From NCBI GenBank assembly GCA_035388025.1, contig DAOOPA010000007.1, forward strand, positions 1-31,967: 31,967 nt of DNA, given 5' to 3'. Positions 1 to 8,257 of this stretch are shown piece after piece (position 1 is the first letter of the stretch; the number at the start of each line of letters is the position of its first letter). The translations under genes were made by a program, and so were the position numbers. The notes beneath the pieces were generated by a model that saw nothing but the letters and a program-made list of their open reading frames with translations, searched no databases and was not told the origin of the DNA. The DNA comes from JAAZMX01 sp035388025. GTDB taxonomy: Bacteria > Patescibacteriota > Patescibacteriia > UBA2196 > GWA2-42-15.

Positions 1-20
1 ACTTGCTTGCCATATTATCA

Positions 21-38
21 GCATAAATGTTTATGCTG
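21..38. repeat. Short perfect inverted repeat downstream of rplS
   Basis: A perfect hairpin (AGCATAAA, then TTTATGCT) lies about 55 bases past the rplS stop. It has no clear T-run on the minus side, so its role as an rplS terminator is only possible. The rest of 1-92 shows no gene. Confidence 0.4.
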
Positions 39-92
39 TTCTAGACAAGCTCCATCACTTTTATTATAACTTAAAAAATAATTCTGGCCAAC

Positions 93-461
93 CTATTTTG
101 AATTCTTTTTTATTTTCAACCTTTTCTTGTAATCAGGCAGAAAATACAATTTTGCGCGCCGAGTCTTGATTTCTTTGACCGCCTCTATTTTATCAATCAA
201 GGGTGATTTCAGGGGAAAAATCTTCTCCACCCCGATATTGTTATGAGAAGTTTTTCTGACCAAAATCGAGCCATTAACAGTTTTAGGCTTGCGCACCGAC
301 AAGATAATCCCTTCAAAAACCTGAATTCTAGTTCTTTCTTTGCCTTTGGCATCAATATCTTTTATCTTTTCATGGACACGAACAGTCATCCCGGATTTTA
401 ACTCTTCCGGTTCTGTCTTTTGCGTTTTTATTTCTTCCGTGATTTTCTTTTCCTCTGACAT
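93..461 (-). CDS. rplS: 50S ribosomal protein bL19
   Basis: bL19 sits at the 30S-50S interface of the ribosome. The 122-residue protein has an acidic/Lys-rich N-terminal extension (about residues 1-20). The bL19 core follows: LKSGMTVRVHEKIKD, RIQVFEGIILSVRKP, TSHNNIGVEKIFPLKSPLID, and a basic C-terminus RRAKLYFLPDYKKRLK. Length is near the family norm of about 115. The ATG has no Shine-Dalgarno, only A/T-rich sequence. A strong promoter lies just upstream, and the gene diverges from yebC. Identification is by family pattern and is secure. Confidence 0.96.
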   Translation of the reverse strand: MSEEKKITEEIKTQKTEPEELKSGMTVRVHEKIKDIDAKGKERTRIQVFEGIILSVRKPKTVNGSILVRKTSHNNIGVEKIFPLKSPLIDKIEAVKEIKTRRAKLYFLPDYKKRLKIKKNSK

Positions 462-497
462 ATTGTTATGCTTATTTTAAATTTATCATTAATCCTT

Positions 498-526
498 ATC
501 TTACGTTAATTTCGTTATTTTGTCAA
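498..526 (-). promoter_or_regulatory. Sigma70-type promoter of rplS
   Basis: On the minus strand, TTGACA (521-526) and TAAGAT (498-503) are separated by exactly 17 bases, with the rplS ATG about 35 bases further on. This is a near-consensus housekeeping promoter. Confidence 0.7.
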
Positions 527-538
527 GATAAAAATTCC

Positions 539-567
539 TTGATTTTTTATCCATAAAATGTTAGAAT
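539..567 (+). promoter_or_regulatory. Sigma70-type promoter of yebC(-ruvC)
   Basis: TTGATT (539-544) and TAGAAT (562-567) have a 17-base spacer and point towards yebC. It lies back-to-back with the rplS promoter, the two -35 boxes being 12 bases apart. Confidence 0.65.
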
Positions 568-634
568 AACCCCAGTCTAAAGCAATATTTTTCCTATTTT
601 TGCCTTTTGACTTTTGAATTTTAACTTTAACCTT

Positions 635-1360
635 ATGTCCGGACATTCCAAATGGGCGACCACCAAACGCGCCAAAGCGATCGTGGATGCCAAGCGTAGC
701 AGTGCTTTTACCAAGCTCGCCAACAATATCACTATCGCGGCCAAAGAAGGCGGCGGCGATGCAACTATCAATTTCAAGTTGCGCATTGCTATTGACAAGG
801 CGCGCGAGCACAATATGCCCAAAGAAAATATTGAACGCGCTATCAAGCGCGGTACTGGTGAGCTCGGGGGCGCGGCTGTTGAGGAAGTGATGTATGGTGC
901 TCTTTTGCCCAACTCCGTGGCGGTAATTATCAAATGTCTGACCGACAACAAAAACCGCACCCTAAACGAAGTTAAAATATTATTACAAAAAAATAATGCC
1001 CAGCTAACAGACCTTAATTCCATCGCTTGGCAATTTGATCAAAAAGGGGTAATCAAAATCAATCAAAGCGACTTGGTCGGTAAAAACAAAGATGAATTGG
1101 AATTAACGATTATTGACGCTGGCGCGGAAGATCTAGCTTCTGATGACGAGGAGTTGGTTATTTACACCAACCCCAAGGAGCTGCAAATAGTCAAAGAAAA
1201 ATTGGAAGCTGCCGGCTTAAAAATCTCCAGTGCTGATCTGGAAATGGTGGCCAAAGAAAAAGTCTCGCTTGAAGGAGATGCTTTGGATAAGGTAATTAAG
1301 GTTTTTGATTTGTTAGACGAGCTGTCTGATCTGAGCGATTATTATACGAACTTGGAATAA
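635..1360 (+). CDS. yebC: YebC/PmpR-family protein
   Basis: YebC family proteins bind DNA as transcription regulators, and some members relieve ribosome stalling. The protein opens with the diagnostic MSGHSKWATTKRAKA. It continues with AFTKLANNITIAAKEGGGD, NFKLRIAIDKAREHNMPKEN and IERAIKRGTGE, and has the usual three-domain length (241 residues). The ATG at 635 is chosen because the family always begins MSGHSKW; an in-frame TTG at 614 would add seven unrelated residues. No Shine-Dalgarno is visible. As in many bacteria, ruvC follows, with a MITE-like repeat between them. Confidence 0.96.
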   Translation: MSGHSKWATTKRAKAIVDAKRSSAFTKLANNITIAAKEGGGDATINFKLRIAIDKAREHNMPKENIERAIKRGTGELGGAAVEEVMYGALLPNSVAVIIKCLTDNKNRTLNEVKILLQKNNAQLTDLNSIAWQFDQKGVIKINQSDLVGKNKDELELTIIDAGAEDLASDDEELVIYTNPKELQIVKEKLEAAGLKISSADLEMVAKEKVSLEGDALDKVIKVFDLLDELSDLSDYYTNLE

Positions 1361-1368
1361 AATATAGT

Positions 1369-1530
1369 CTCCCCCTATTTAGGGGGAGTCCGCCCTGCGA
1401 AGGGCGGGAGGGGGTATCGTGGATTTTCCAATAGGTAATAAATAATCTGATAGTAGTTTTCGCTATACCCCTCTGGCTCTCCCCGCAGGGCCCAATGCGG
1501 AGTTCGCCACCTCCCCTTACCAGGGGAGGA
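1369..1530. mobile_element. MITE-like element with GC-rich terminal inverted repeats
   Basis: The 162-base spacer between yebC and ruvC begins with a hairpin (CTCCCCC...GGGGGAG) and ends with a related one (CCTCCCC...GGGGAGG). Just inside each end lie GGGGGTAT and its inverse ATACCCCTC. A half-copy of the same family is at 14697-14746. It encodes no protein. It resembles small non-autonomous palindromic elements scattered in CPR genomes; mobility is inferred. Confidence 0.55.
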
Positions 1531-1548
1531 TAAATTCTCTTTGTTTTT

Positions 1549-2028
1549 ATGCTTATTCTCGGTCTTGATCCTGGCTACGCCCGCGCTGGCTGGGGCTTTA
1601 TCCGCCAAGAAAAAAATATTCTCCAGCCGGTGGCTTTCGGCTGTCTAGAAACAACCAAACAATTATCGCATCCCGAGCGCTTGCAGAAACTCCAGGCCGA
1701 ACTCAAGAAAATTATTATTAAACATCGGCCCGACGCTCTCGCCATAGAAGAGCTTTTCTTTTTTAAAAATCTCAAGACCGCCCTGCAGGTCGCGGAATCG
1801 CGCGGTGTAATTCTCGCCACCGCCTTTGATTGTCATCTGCCAGTTTATGAATTCACCCCGCTCCAAATCAAACAAGCCATCACTTCCTACGGCCGCGCTG
1901 ACAAAAATCAAATTCAGCAAATGGTCAAATTAATTCTTGGCATGAAAGAAATTATCCAGCCCGATGACGCGGCTGACGCCGCGGCCATTGCCATCACCTG
2001 CGCGCACTCTCTGCCACTAAAACATTAA
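1549..2028 (+). CDS. ruvC: Crossover junction endodeoxyribonuclease RuvC
   Basis: RuvC resolves Holliday junctions by paired nicks in concert with RuvAB. This 159-residue protein starts MLILGLDPGYARAGWG, giving catalytic D7. IEELFFFKN carries the second acidic residue (E67). DDAADAAAIAI supplies the last two acids (D140 and D143), matching the E. coli D7/E66/D138/D141 quartet in order and spacing. The ATG follows a run of T without a Shine-Dalgarno. ruvA and ruvB are not in the window. Confidence 0.95.
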   Translation: MLILGLDPGYARAGWGFIRQEKNILQPVAFGCLETTKQLSHPERLQKLQAELKKIIIKHRPDALAIEELFFFKNLKTALQVAESRGVILATAFDCHLPVYEFTPLQIKQAITSYGRADKNQIQQMVKLILGMKEIIQPDDAADAAAIAITCAHSLPLKH

Positions 2029-2090
2029 AACATAAAAGTATTAAAACAATCAGTATCTTGTTGGGAAGTAAAAACTAGAAGTTAATTCTT

Positions 2091-3584
2091 ATGCCCCAAA
2101 AACACTTAAAAATCGTTTCCATCTCTTCTGAACTCCACCCTTTTTCCAAAACCGGTGGCTTGGCTGATGTGGCTGAAAGCTTGCCGGTCGCTTTACAACG
2201 CTTGGGGCATACGGTTATTTGTCTCACCCCGCTTTATGGGAAAATAATTGATAAGCAAAAATTCAATCTCCATTTATGGCGAGAAAACGTAAAATTAATT
2301 ATTGATAGCCAGAACAAAGTGCCGGTCAATTACTGGCAGGGCGAATTACCGGGCGGTCCCATTGTTTATTTTATAGAGAATGAAAAATATTTTTCCCGTC
2401 AGGAAAAAATTTATGGTTCCAACCACGAGAATGCCCGTTTCTTATTATTTAACCTGGCCGCCCTCAAACTTTTGACCATCCTTAAATTCAAAGCCGATAT
2501 TCTCCACTGTCATGATTGGCATACCGGCCTCGTGCCTTATTTTCTCCGTCGAGATTTCAAACCTTCCTCCACCCTCAAGCGCGCGGTCACCGTCTTTACT
2601 ATCCACAATATTATTTACCAGCTCGGTCATAACTGGTGGGAGATTCCGACCGAAAAGCGTGATGATGGCAAATTTAAATTACCTTCTTTTGATGACCCGC
2701 TTTTGGAAAATATCAATTTTGCCAAGCGCGCCATTCTCAATGCTGACCTTCTTAGTACTGTTTCTGAAAATTATGCCGAGGAGATCCTGACCAAAGACAA
2801 AGGCCAGGGGCTGAATGTACTCTTGGAAAACCGCCAAGATCGTTTGTTTGGTATTATCAATGGCATTGAGAATGATGACTACAATCCCAAAACCGATCCT
2901 GGTCTCAAGCTCAATTATGATTACAAAAATATTGCCGCCAAAGCCGTCAACAAGGCCTGGTTACAGAAAAAATACGACTTATCTCTTTCCCCGGATCTAC
3001 CGCTCGTTATTATGTCGGCGCGCATTGCTTTTGAAAAAGGTTTCAATTTGGTCTTGGAAATATTAGAGCACCTGGTTCGTTACAATATCCAGATGATTAT
3101 TATGGGTGATGGCGACAAGAATTATATTAGCCAAATTGTCAAAATCAGCAAAAAATATCCGGGTAAACTAGTTTGGGTACCCTTCTCGCAAAAAGACGAA
3201 ACCAGTCTTTATGCCGGCGGCGATCTTTTGGTTCTGCCTTCCAATACCGAGCCTTGCGGCCTCAATCAGCTCAAGGCTATGCGCTATGGTTGCATCCCGA
3301 TTGCCCATTCCATCGGTGGTCTGAAAGATACCATTACGAATTTTGATTTTAATAATCGCGAGGGCAATGGTTTTGTTTTTACCAATTACAGCGCGCTATC
3401 TTTTTACGGCGCCATTATGCGCGCTCGCGAATATTACAAAAATAAAACACTCTGGAATAAATTGGTCAGCCAAGCAATGCGCCTGTCTTACTCCTGGGAT
3501 TTGCCAGCCACACGCTATGTGCGCCTGTTCAAAACCGCTATCAAATTACGGCAGGAGGCAGCCTCAGAAAACGGGCAAAAATAG
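2091..3584 (+). CDS. glgA: Glycogen/starch synthase, GT5 family (first copy)
   Basis: GT5 synthases transfer glucose from ADP- or UDP-glucose to the growing alpha-1,4-glucan. The 497-residue protein has the N-terminal donor-site motif FSKTGGLADV (K20). It has the GT5 signature DILHCHDWHTGLVPY and HNIIYQLGH, a linker, and the second Rossmann domain ending in SNTEPCGLNQLKAMRYG (E near residue 387). It is first in a four-gene alpha-glucan cluster with a second, diverged GT5 gene at 5874. The sugar nucleotide cannot be read from sequence. A starch synthase-like annotation is equivalent. Confidence 0.9.
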   Translation: MPQKHLKIVSISSELHPFSKTGGLADVAESLPVALQRLGHTVICLTPLYGKIIDKQKFNLHLWRENVKLIIDSQNKVPVNYWQGELPGGPIVYFIENEKYFSRQEKIYGSNHENARFLLFNLAALKLLTILKFKADILHCHDWHTGLVPYFLRRDFKPSSTLKRAVTVFTIHNIIYQLGHNWWEIPTEKRDDGKFKLPSFDDPLLENINFAKRAILNADLLSTVSENYAEEILTKDKGQGLNVLLENRQDRLFGIINGIENDDYNPKTDPGLKLNYDYKNIAAKAVNKAWLQKKYDLSLSPDLPLVIMSARIAFEKGFNLVLEILEHLVRYNIQMIIMGDGDKNYISQIVKISKKYPGKLVWVPFSQKDETSLYAGGDLLVLPSNTEPCGLNQLKAMRYGCIPIAHSIGGLKDTITNFDFNNREGNGFVFTNYSALSFYGAIMRAREYYKNKTLWNKLVSQAMRLSYSWDLPATRYVRLFKTAIKLRQEAASENGQK

Positions 3585-3596
3585 CTTTGGAATTTT

Positions 3597-3675
3597 CAAT
3601 TTTCAATTTCCAAATAATGATTCAATTTCTCAATTTTAATTAAGTCATTAAAAATTTATTGGAAATTGAAAATTG
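3597..3675. repeat. 17-bp perfect inverted repeat between glgA and the GH57 gene
   Basis: CAATTTTCAATTTCCAA (3597-3613) recurs inverted at 3659-3675. It is built from the same AATTTC/GAAATT filler units that appear inside valS (12590-12655). It could form a cruciform or an mRNA hairpin within the operon. Confidence 0.6.
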
Positions 3676-3694
3676 TAAATTGAAAATTATCCCC

Positions 3695-4840
3695 ATGTTT
3701 TGGCTCAACTTCCTCCATTTCTATCAACCGCCCACTGCTTCTGATGAGCAGGTTAAAGAGATTACCAAGAGCTGTTACCAGCCTTGGGCTGATTTTTTAT
3801 TAAAAAACAAAAAAGTCAAAATTACTCTCAATATTACCGCCTGCTTGACTGAACGTTTATTCAGTTTGGGCTATGGTAAATTATTAAAGCAATTCGCCAC
3901 TCTCGCTAGACGTGGCCAAATAGAATTTGTCGAGTCAGCCGCCTTTCATCCCATTTTACCCTTATTGCCGGACAAGGAAATCATCAAACAAATTCAAATC
4001 AATCACGATATCAATTCCCGTCGCCTGGGTTCCAGCTATCAGCCGCGCGGTTTTTTCCCGCCCGAGATGGCCCATAATCACCGGCTTGCTAAAATTATTA
4101 AAAAATTAGGCTACCACTATCTCCTCTTGGATTCTCTCGCTTTGCCCGCTAAGATAGGCAATCATTATCATTACCAAATAAAAAATAATGGCCTCTCTGT
4201 GATTTTTCGCGACCGCTCGCTCTCACAGACTTTCGTGCCAGAGTCATTAATGAATATTTTCTCGCCACAAAAAAATTCTGCCTCGGTTATTATTACTGCG
4301 ACCGACGGTGAGCTCTATGGCCATCGTCACGAGAGTTGGCAAGATATTTATTTGCAAGCAATAAATATTCCTCATCTCAAAACTGTGACCGCGAGCGAAT
4401 ATCTGGCCAGTTCAAAAATTACCCGACCAATCACCCCCCTAACCTCATCTTGGGAAACGACTCCGCGTGAACTGAAACTCAACCAGCCCTTCAACCTCTG
4501 GGCCAATCCCCAAAATAAAATTCATAGACTGCTTTGGCAATTGGCTGATTTTGCCTTACAATTAAATTATCAACACTCTGGCGACCCGCACCATTTTTCC
4601 TCGCGCCTGCATCTCGAGCGGGGACTGGCCAGTTGTACTTTCTGGTGGGCTTCCGGGCATGATTTTAAATTATTTGGCGCCCCGGCCTGGAATCCTGAAG
4701 AAGTTGAAAAAGGCGCCCTGGAATTGATCCGCTCCGTGCGTACTCTTACCGGCATTTCTTCCCTTCAAAAAATTAAAGCCGAACGTATTTTTTTAAAAAT
4801 TCATCAAGCTATTTGGTTCACTCATTGGCGCACCAAATAA
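3695..4840 (+). CDS. Glycoside hydrolase family 57 (alpha-amylase/glucanotransferase type)
   Basis: GH57 enzymes hydrolyse or transfer alpha-glucan chains with retention. The start at 3695 gives MFWLNFLHFYQPP, the GH57 N-terminal region I; an in-frame ATG at 3659 would only translate the repeat upstream. Region III is GFFPPEMAHN, with the putative nucleophile E124. Region IV is ATDGELYGHR, with the putative acid/base D204, a spacing close to that of characterised 4-alpha-glucanotransferases. At 382 residues it lacks the long C-terminal domains of many GH57 proteins. Lying between two GlgA-like genes, it probably trims or remodels the polymer. Exact specificity is unknown. Confidence 0.85.
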   Translation: MFWLNFLHFYQPPTASDEQVKEITKSCYQPWADFLLKNKKVKITLNITACLTERLFSLGYGKLLKQFATLARRGQIEFVESAAFHPILPLLPDKEIIKQIQINHDINSRRLGSSYQPRGFFPPEMAHNHRLAKIIKKLGYHYLLLDSLALPAKIGNHYHYQIKNNGLSVIFRDRSLSQTFVPESLMNIFSPQKNSASVIITATDGELYGHRHESWQDIYLQAINIPHLKTVTASEYLASSKITRPITPLTSSWETTPRELKLNQPFNLWANPQNKIHRLLWQLADFALQLNYQHSGDPHHFSSRLHLERGLASCTFWWASGHDFKLFGAPAWNPEEVEKGALELIRSVRTLTGISSLQKIKAERIFLKIHQAIWFTHWRTK

Positions 4841-4849
4841 TATTTTTAT

Positions 4850-5866
4850 ATGAAACAATTCGATGATCTTGTCGCTCGTCTCGATGACAGCCAATATTTT
4901 TTAGATATTTTTAATGAACGCCTGAAGCTGATTGACTCTCGGGCCGTCAAAATTTTATTCCATCAGTTTTTTTATATCAAACGCCACGCCGGCGCCGACT
5001 TTTTTCATTATGTCATTGAGCATCGTCTGACTCTGGAGTTAAAGAGCGGTCTAAAAATCCGCCGTAAGATTTATACTATCAGTTTTTCCAATAATATCCG
5101 TCGACCCATGTATCAGGTCATGTCGCTGGTTTATAAAAATAGTTTTAGCGCCGGGCCGGTTGTCGTGCCCAAGCCGCTGTGGTATGAAGAAACGACCATG
5201 ACCCTTTTCTATTTGGGGATTCCCGGCGACACCCTTTTGGAACATCTGAAAAATGGCCACCTGGATTTTGATTATTTTAAAAAAATCGCCCAGGCCTTGC
5301 GTCGTCTGCACGCCACCAAATTTCCACCGGGCGCCTTTAAGATTCACGATTTTTCTTTGGGCTATTTGGACCCCACCAGTGTTTTGGCTCGGCCACAAAA
5401 CATGGAAGATCCGCTCAAGGCCGAACTTTTGGAACAATTAAAAAAACTGGAACAGCTTCAGGCCAAAACAGTAAAAGAAAAACTAGTTCTCTCGCATGGT
5501 GACTTTCATCCGGAAAATGTTATTGTCAACCGTTTTAATAGCGCCGAGCTGGCCATCATTGATTTATCTGAAGTCTGTTTAGCCCCACGTTTTTATGATC
5601 TAGCCTCTTTTCTTCTCCAACTGAAATTGATGAGCCTGGGTTATTTGGAGCCCCGCGTATATGCCCAAATAGAAAAGATTATTTTAACCAGTTATTTTCA
5701 TCAGTCAAAAATTAATCCAGCCGCCCTAGCTCAGATCAATCTCTATAAAGCTTGGACTGCTCTGAAAAACGCCGTTTACTCCATGATTTTTATTGAAGAG
5801 CACAATCGCCACTATGCTCGCTATTTGATTTCCCTGTCGCGTGAATTCAGTGAAAAAATTAAATAA
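4850..5866 (+). CDS. APH-family (aminoglycoside phosphotransferase-like) kinase
   Basis: This 338-residue protein has an APH/choline-kinase-like fold. The catalytic loop is HGDFHPEN (216-223, base D218). The metal-binding DFG equivalent is IIDLSEV (D238), followed by the family's RFYDLASFLLQL. The N-lobe is diverged, with IRRPMYQVMSLVY in place of a textbook P-loop. It starts nine bases after the GH57 stop and sits between alpha-glucan genes. A sugar or maltose kinase role (maltokinase belongs to this superfamily) is therefore an attractive inference. Drug resistance is not suggested by context. Confidence 0.8.
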   Translation: MKQFDDLVARLDDSQYFLDIFNERLKLIDSRAVKILFHQFFYIKRHAGADFFHYVIEHRLTLELKSGLKIRRKIYTISFSNNIRRPMYQVMSLVYKNSFSAGPVVVPKPLWYEETTMTLFYLGIPGDTLLEHLKNGHLDFDYFKKIAQALRRLHATKFPPGAFKIHDFSLGYLDPTSVLARPQNMEDPLKAELLEQLKKLEQLQAKTVKEKLVLSHGDFHPENVIVNRFNSAELAIIDLSEVCLAPRFYDLASFLLQLKLMSLGYLEPRVYAQIEKIILTSYFHQSKINPAALAQINLYKAWTALKNAVYSMIFIEEHNRHYARYLISLSREFSEKIK

Positions 5867-5873
5867 AAACAAG

Positions 5874-7286
5874 ATGTCTACTAATAATCTACCAAAAGTC
5901 TTATTCGCTTCTTATGAGTGCGCTCCTTTTTACAAAGTGGGTGGTCTGGGCGATGTGGCTGGCAGTCTGCCCAAAGCGCTTAAGAATTTTGGCGTTGATG
6001 TGCGGGTTGTTTTGCCGTATTACCAAGCAATCAAAAAAAATTATCCCCGGTTAAAAAATTTCAAAACCATCAAGCTGACTGCCGCTGGCGAGCAACTGAC
6101 CGTCGATATTTTTACCAGCCACTTGCCGGGCTCTAGGGTGCCGGTTTATTTTTTGGGTAATAAATATTTTGACGCTTTAGATATTTTTGACAATGACAGC
6201 CGTTTTCGTTTTAGTCTTTTTGCCTATTTGCTCACCCAAGTCGGGGATAGTCTTGACTGGCAACCAGACATTATTCATATCAACGACTGGCATACTGGCC
6301 TAGTCCCTGTTTTTCTCAAAAAAAACAAGCAAACAGTCAAAACCATTTTCACCATTCATAACTTGGCCTATGGCGGTGACACTGATTTGTCTATTCTTGC
6401 GCGCTTCGGCTTGGTCGCCCGGGATTTTTCTTTGGTTAAAAATAACGCCGTCAATATCATGCGCGAAGCTATCGCCGGGAGTGATATTATTACCACCGTC
6501 AGTCCGACCTATGCCCGAGAGATTTTAACACCCGAATTTGGGTGTGGCTTGCAAGATATTCTTCATAAAAGGAAAAAAGATCTCTTCGGCATCCTCAATG
6601 GCTTAGATTATCAATTTTTTAATCCAGCCAAAGATCCCTATTTGGCATTTAATTATTCTAAGAAAAATCTGGCGAAAAAGAAAATTAATAAAGAATTTTT
6701 GCAAAATAAAATTAATTTACCAGTCAATTCGGCCGTGCCACTCGTTGGCCTGATCAGCCGTTTGGCCGATCAAAAGGGTCTTGATCTCCTAGTTAAAATC
6801 TTGCCAGATTTTTTTAAATTTCCCATTCAGTTGATTGTCCTTGGTTCTGGTGAAAAAAGATATGAAAAAGAACTTGCTCTTTTTCAAAAAAAATATCCGC
6901 TTCAGTTTAGTTTTTTACCAGTCTTTGATCCAGCTCTCGCCAATCAAATCTATGCTGGTGCCGATCTTTTCCTAATGCCCTCGCGCTATGAGCCTTGTGG
7001 CTTGGGGCAGTTGATTGCCATGCGCTATGGTACTTTGGCCTTAGTTCGTATTACCGGCGGCCTGAAAGACACAATTATCAATTTTAATGGCAAAAACCTG
7101 GCTACTGCCACTGGTTTTTGTTTTAAAAAATATGACCCTGAAAGCTTATTTGTAGCCTTAAAACGAGCAATTAATCTTTTTACTAATCAGAAAATTTGGC
7201 GAAAGTTACAACTAAATGGCATGTCGGCCGATTTTTCTTGGCAACAATCAGCCAAGCAATATTTACAGCTTTATCGTCATAGCTAG
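5874..7286 (+). CDS. glgA: Glycogen/starch synthase, GT5 family (second copy)
   Basis: This is a second GT5 synthase of 470 residues. It has FYKVGGLGDVAGSLPKAL (K21 in the donor site), DIIHINDWHTGLVPVF, HNLAYGGD, and the C-terminal RYEPCGLGQLIAMRYG. The ATG at 5874 is preferred because the in-frame GTG at 5841 would overlap the kinase gene and add an unrelated tail. It is clearly diverged from the first copy (KVGGLGD versus KTGGLAD), so the two are old paralogues rather than a recent duplication. One may extend and the other initiate or use a different donor; this is inference. Confidence 0.9.
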   Translation: MSTNNLPKVLFASYECAPFYKVGGLGDVAGSLPKALKNFGVDVRVVLPYYQAIKKNYPRLKNFKTIKLTAAGEQLTVDIFTSHLPGSRVPVYFLGNKYFDALDIFDNDSRFRFSLFAYLLTQVGDSLDWQPDIIHINDWHTGLVPVFLKKNKQTVKTIFTIHNLAYGGDTDLSILARFGLVARDFSLVKNNAVNIMREAIAGSDIITTVSPTYAREILTPEFGCGLQDILHKRKKDLFGILNGLDYQFFNPAKDPYLAFNYSKKNLAKKKINKEFLQNKINLPVNSAVPLVGLISRLADQKGLDLLVKILPDFFKFPIQLIVLGSGEKRYEKELALFQKKYPLQFSFLPVFDPALANQIYAGADLFLMPSRYEPCGLGQLIAMRYGTLALVRITGGLKDTIINFNGKNLATATGFCFKKYDPESLFVALKRAINLFTNQKIWRKLQLNGMSADFSWQQSAKQYLQLYRHS

Positions 7287-7299
7287 GGCCGGTTAAGGC

Positions 7300-7327
7300 T
7301 TGATTTTTTAGGCCCAAATGCTATACT
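7300..7327 (+). promoter_or_regulatory. Sigma70-type promoter before the DksA-like gene
   Basis: TTGATT (7300-7305) and TATACT (7322-7327) are separated by 16 bases, 47 bases ahead of the ATG at 7374. This marks the start of a new unit after the alpha-glucan operon. Confidence 0.6.
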
Positions 7328-7373
7328 AGTGATATTGAAAGGGGCATTTTTATTTTAAATTTATTTTATTTTT

Positions 7374-7742
7374 ATGACTTTTGACCCGAATTTTCTTAAA
7401 CAAATAAAGACCAAACTTTTGGCCGAAAAGGAAAAAGTCGAACATGAATTATCTGAGTTTACTGTCAAGACGGCAACCGGCAAAGATGAAGTGGCTTTTC
7501 CGGACTACGGCGAGCAGAGCGGGGAAAACGCCGCCGAAGTCGCCAGTTTTGATAATGACTCTTCTTTGAAAAATGTTTTGAATGCTACCTTGCGCGATAT
7601 CAACTCTTCCCTTGGACGCCTTGCCGACGGTACTTATGGTATTTGTAAATATTGCGGCCAGGAAATCAGCCACGAACGCCTGGAGATTCGCCCCACCTCA
7701 TCTTCTTGCGTTGAATGCAAAAAAAAATTTTCCGGCGAATAA
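7374..7742 (+). CDS. TraR/DksA C4-type zinc-finger protein
   Basis: DksA-family proteins reach into the RNA polymerase secondary channel or act as small zinc-finger regulators. The 122 residues show an N-terminal coiled coil (about 5-80) and a C4 zinc finger: C91-x2-C94, 17 residues, C112-x2-C115, exactly the DksA spacing. The acidic coiled-coil tip region (FPDYGEQSGENAAEVASFDN) lacks an obvious DxxDxA motif, so ppGpp-linked DksA activity is uncertain. It has its own promoter and is followed 26 bases later by lspA. Confidence 0.88.
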   Translation: MTFDPNFLKQIKTKLLAEKEKVEHELSEFTVKTATGKDEVAFPDYGEQSGENAAEVASFDNDSSLKNVLNATLRDINSSLGRLADGTYGICKYCGQEISHERLEIRPTSSSCVECKKKFSGE

Positions 7743-7768
7743 TTTAAATCAACTTAACTAAACGGTCT

Positions 7769-8221
7769 ATGACGATTCACGGTCGTAAATGGCTGGTCTT
7801 ATTAGTAGGGTTGATTTTTTTTATAGTTGATCGGTATTTAAAATATTTTTTTCTCAGCCAACCATCGCGACCGCCAATCTTTATCTTTCATCTTTGGACC
7901 AATCAAAATCTGGCTTTCGGTTTGCCCCTTTCTTGGGGCCTGCGCCCCATTTTTTATTTTTTCTTGGTTCTGATTATTTTAATCATCTCTGGTTTGTTCT
8001 TGCGCGCCTGGCGCCGCTCATTAATTTTTCAATCTTTTGCCCTCTGGTTTGTTCTGCTTGGCGCTATTAGCAACACCCTTGATCGTTTTAAATATAATGC
8101 CGTCATCGATTTTATTGATCCAGGCCTACTGTCCATTTTTAACTTAGCCGACATTATGATCACCCTGGGTGTTGGCTTGCTTTGTTACGATCTTTTCTTC
8201 TCCCAAAAAGATTTAAAATAG
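7769..8221 (+). CDS. lspA: Lipoprotein signal peptidase (signal peptidase II)
   Basis: LspA is an inner-membrane aspartyl protease that removes prolipoprotein signal peptides. The 150-residue protein has four predicted membrane helices (about 9-25, 60-80, 88-102, 124-143). It has the paired active-site motifs GAISNTLDR...VIDFID (D114) and FNLADIM (D128), matching E. coli D124/D143. The N-terminal DRYLKYFF replaces the usual DQxTK. lgt and lnt are not seen here. No Shine-Dalgarno precedes the ATG. Confidence 0.92.
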   Translation: MTIHGRKWLVLLVGLIFFIVDRYLKYFFLSQPSRPPIFIFHLWTNQNLAFGLPLSWGLRPIFYFFLVLIILIISGLFLRAWRRSLIFQSFALWFVLLGAISNTLDRFKYNAVIDFIDPGLLSIFNLADIMITLGVGLLCYDLFFSQKDLK

Positions 8222-8257
8222 TTTTGCCTTTTGATTTTTGAATTTTGCCTTTATTTT

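Noticed and set aside
4850..5866. Aminoglycoside resistance gene
   Set aside because: The APH fold is shared by many sugar and small-molecule kinases, and the operon context is alpha-glucan metabolism.
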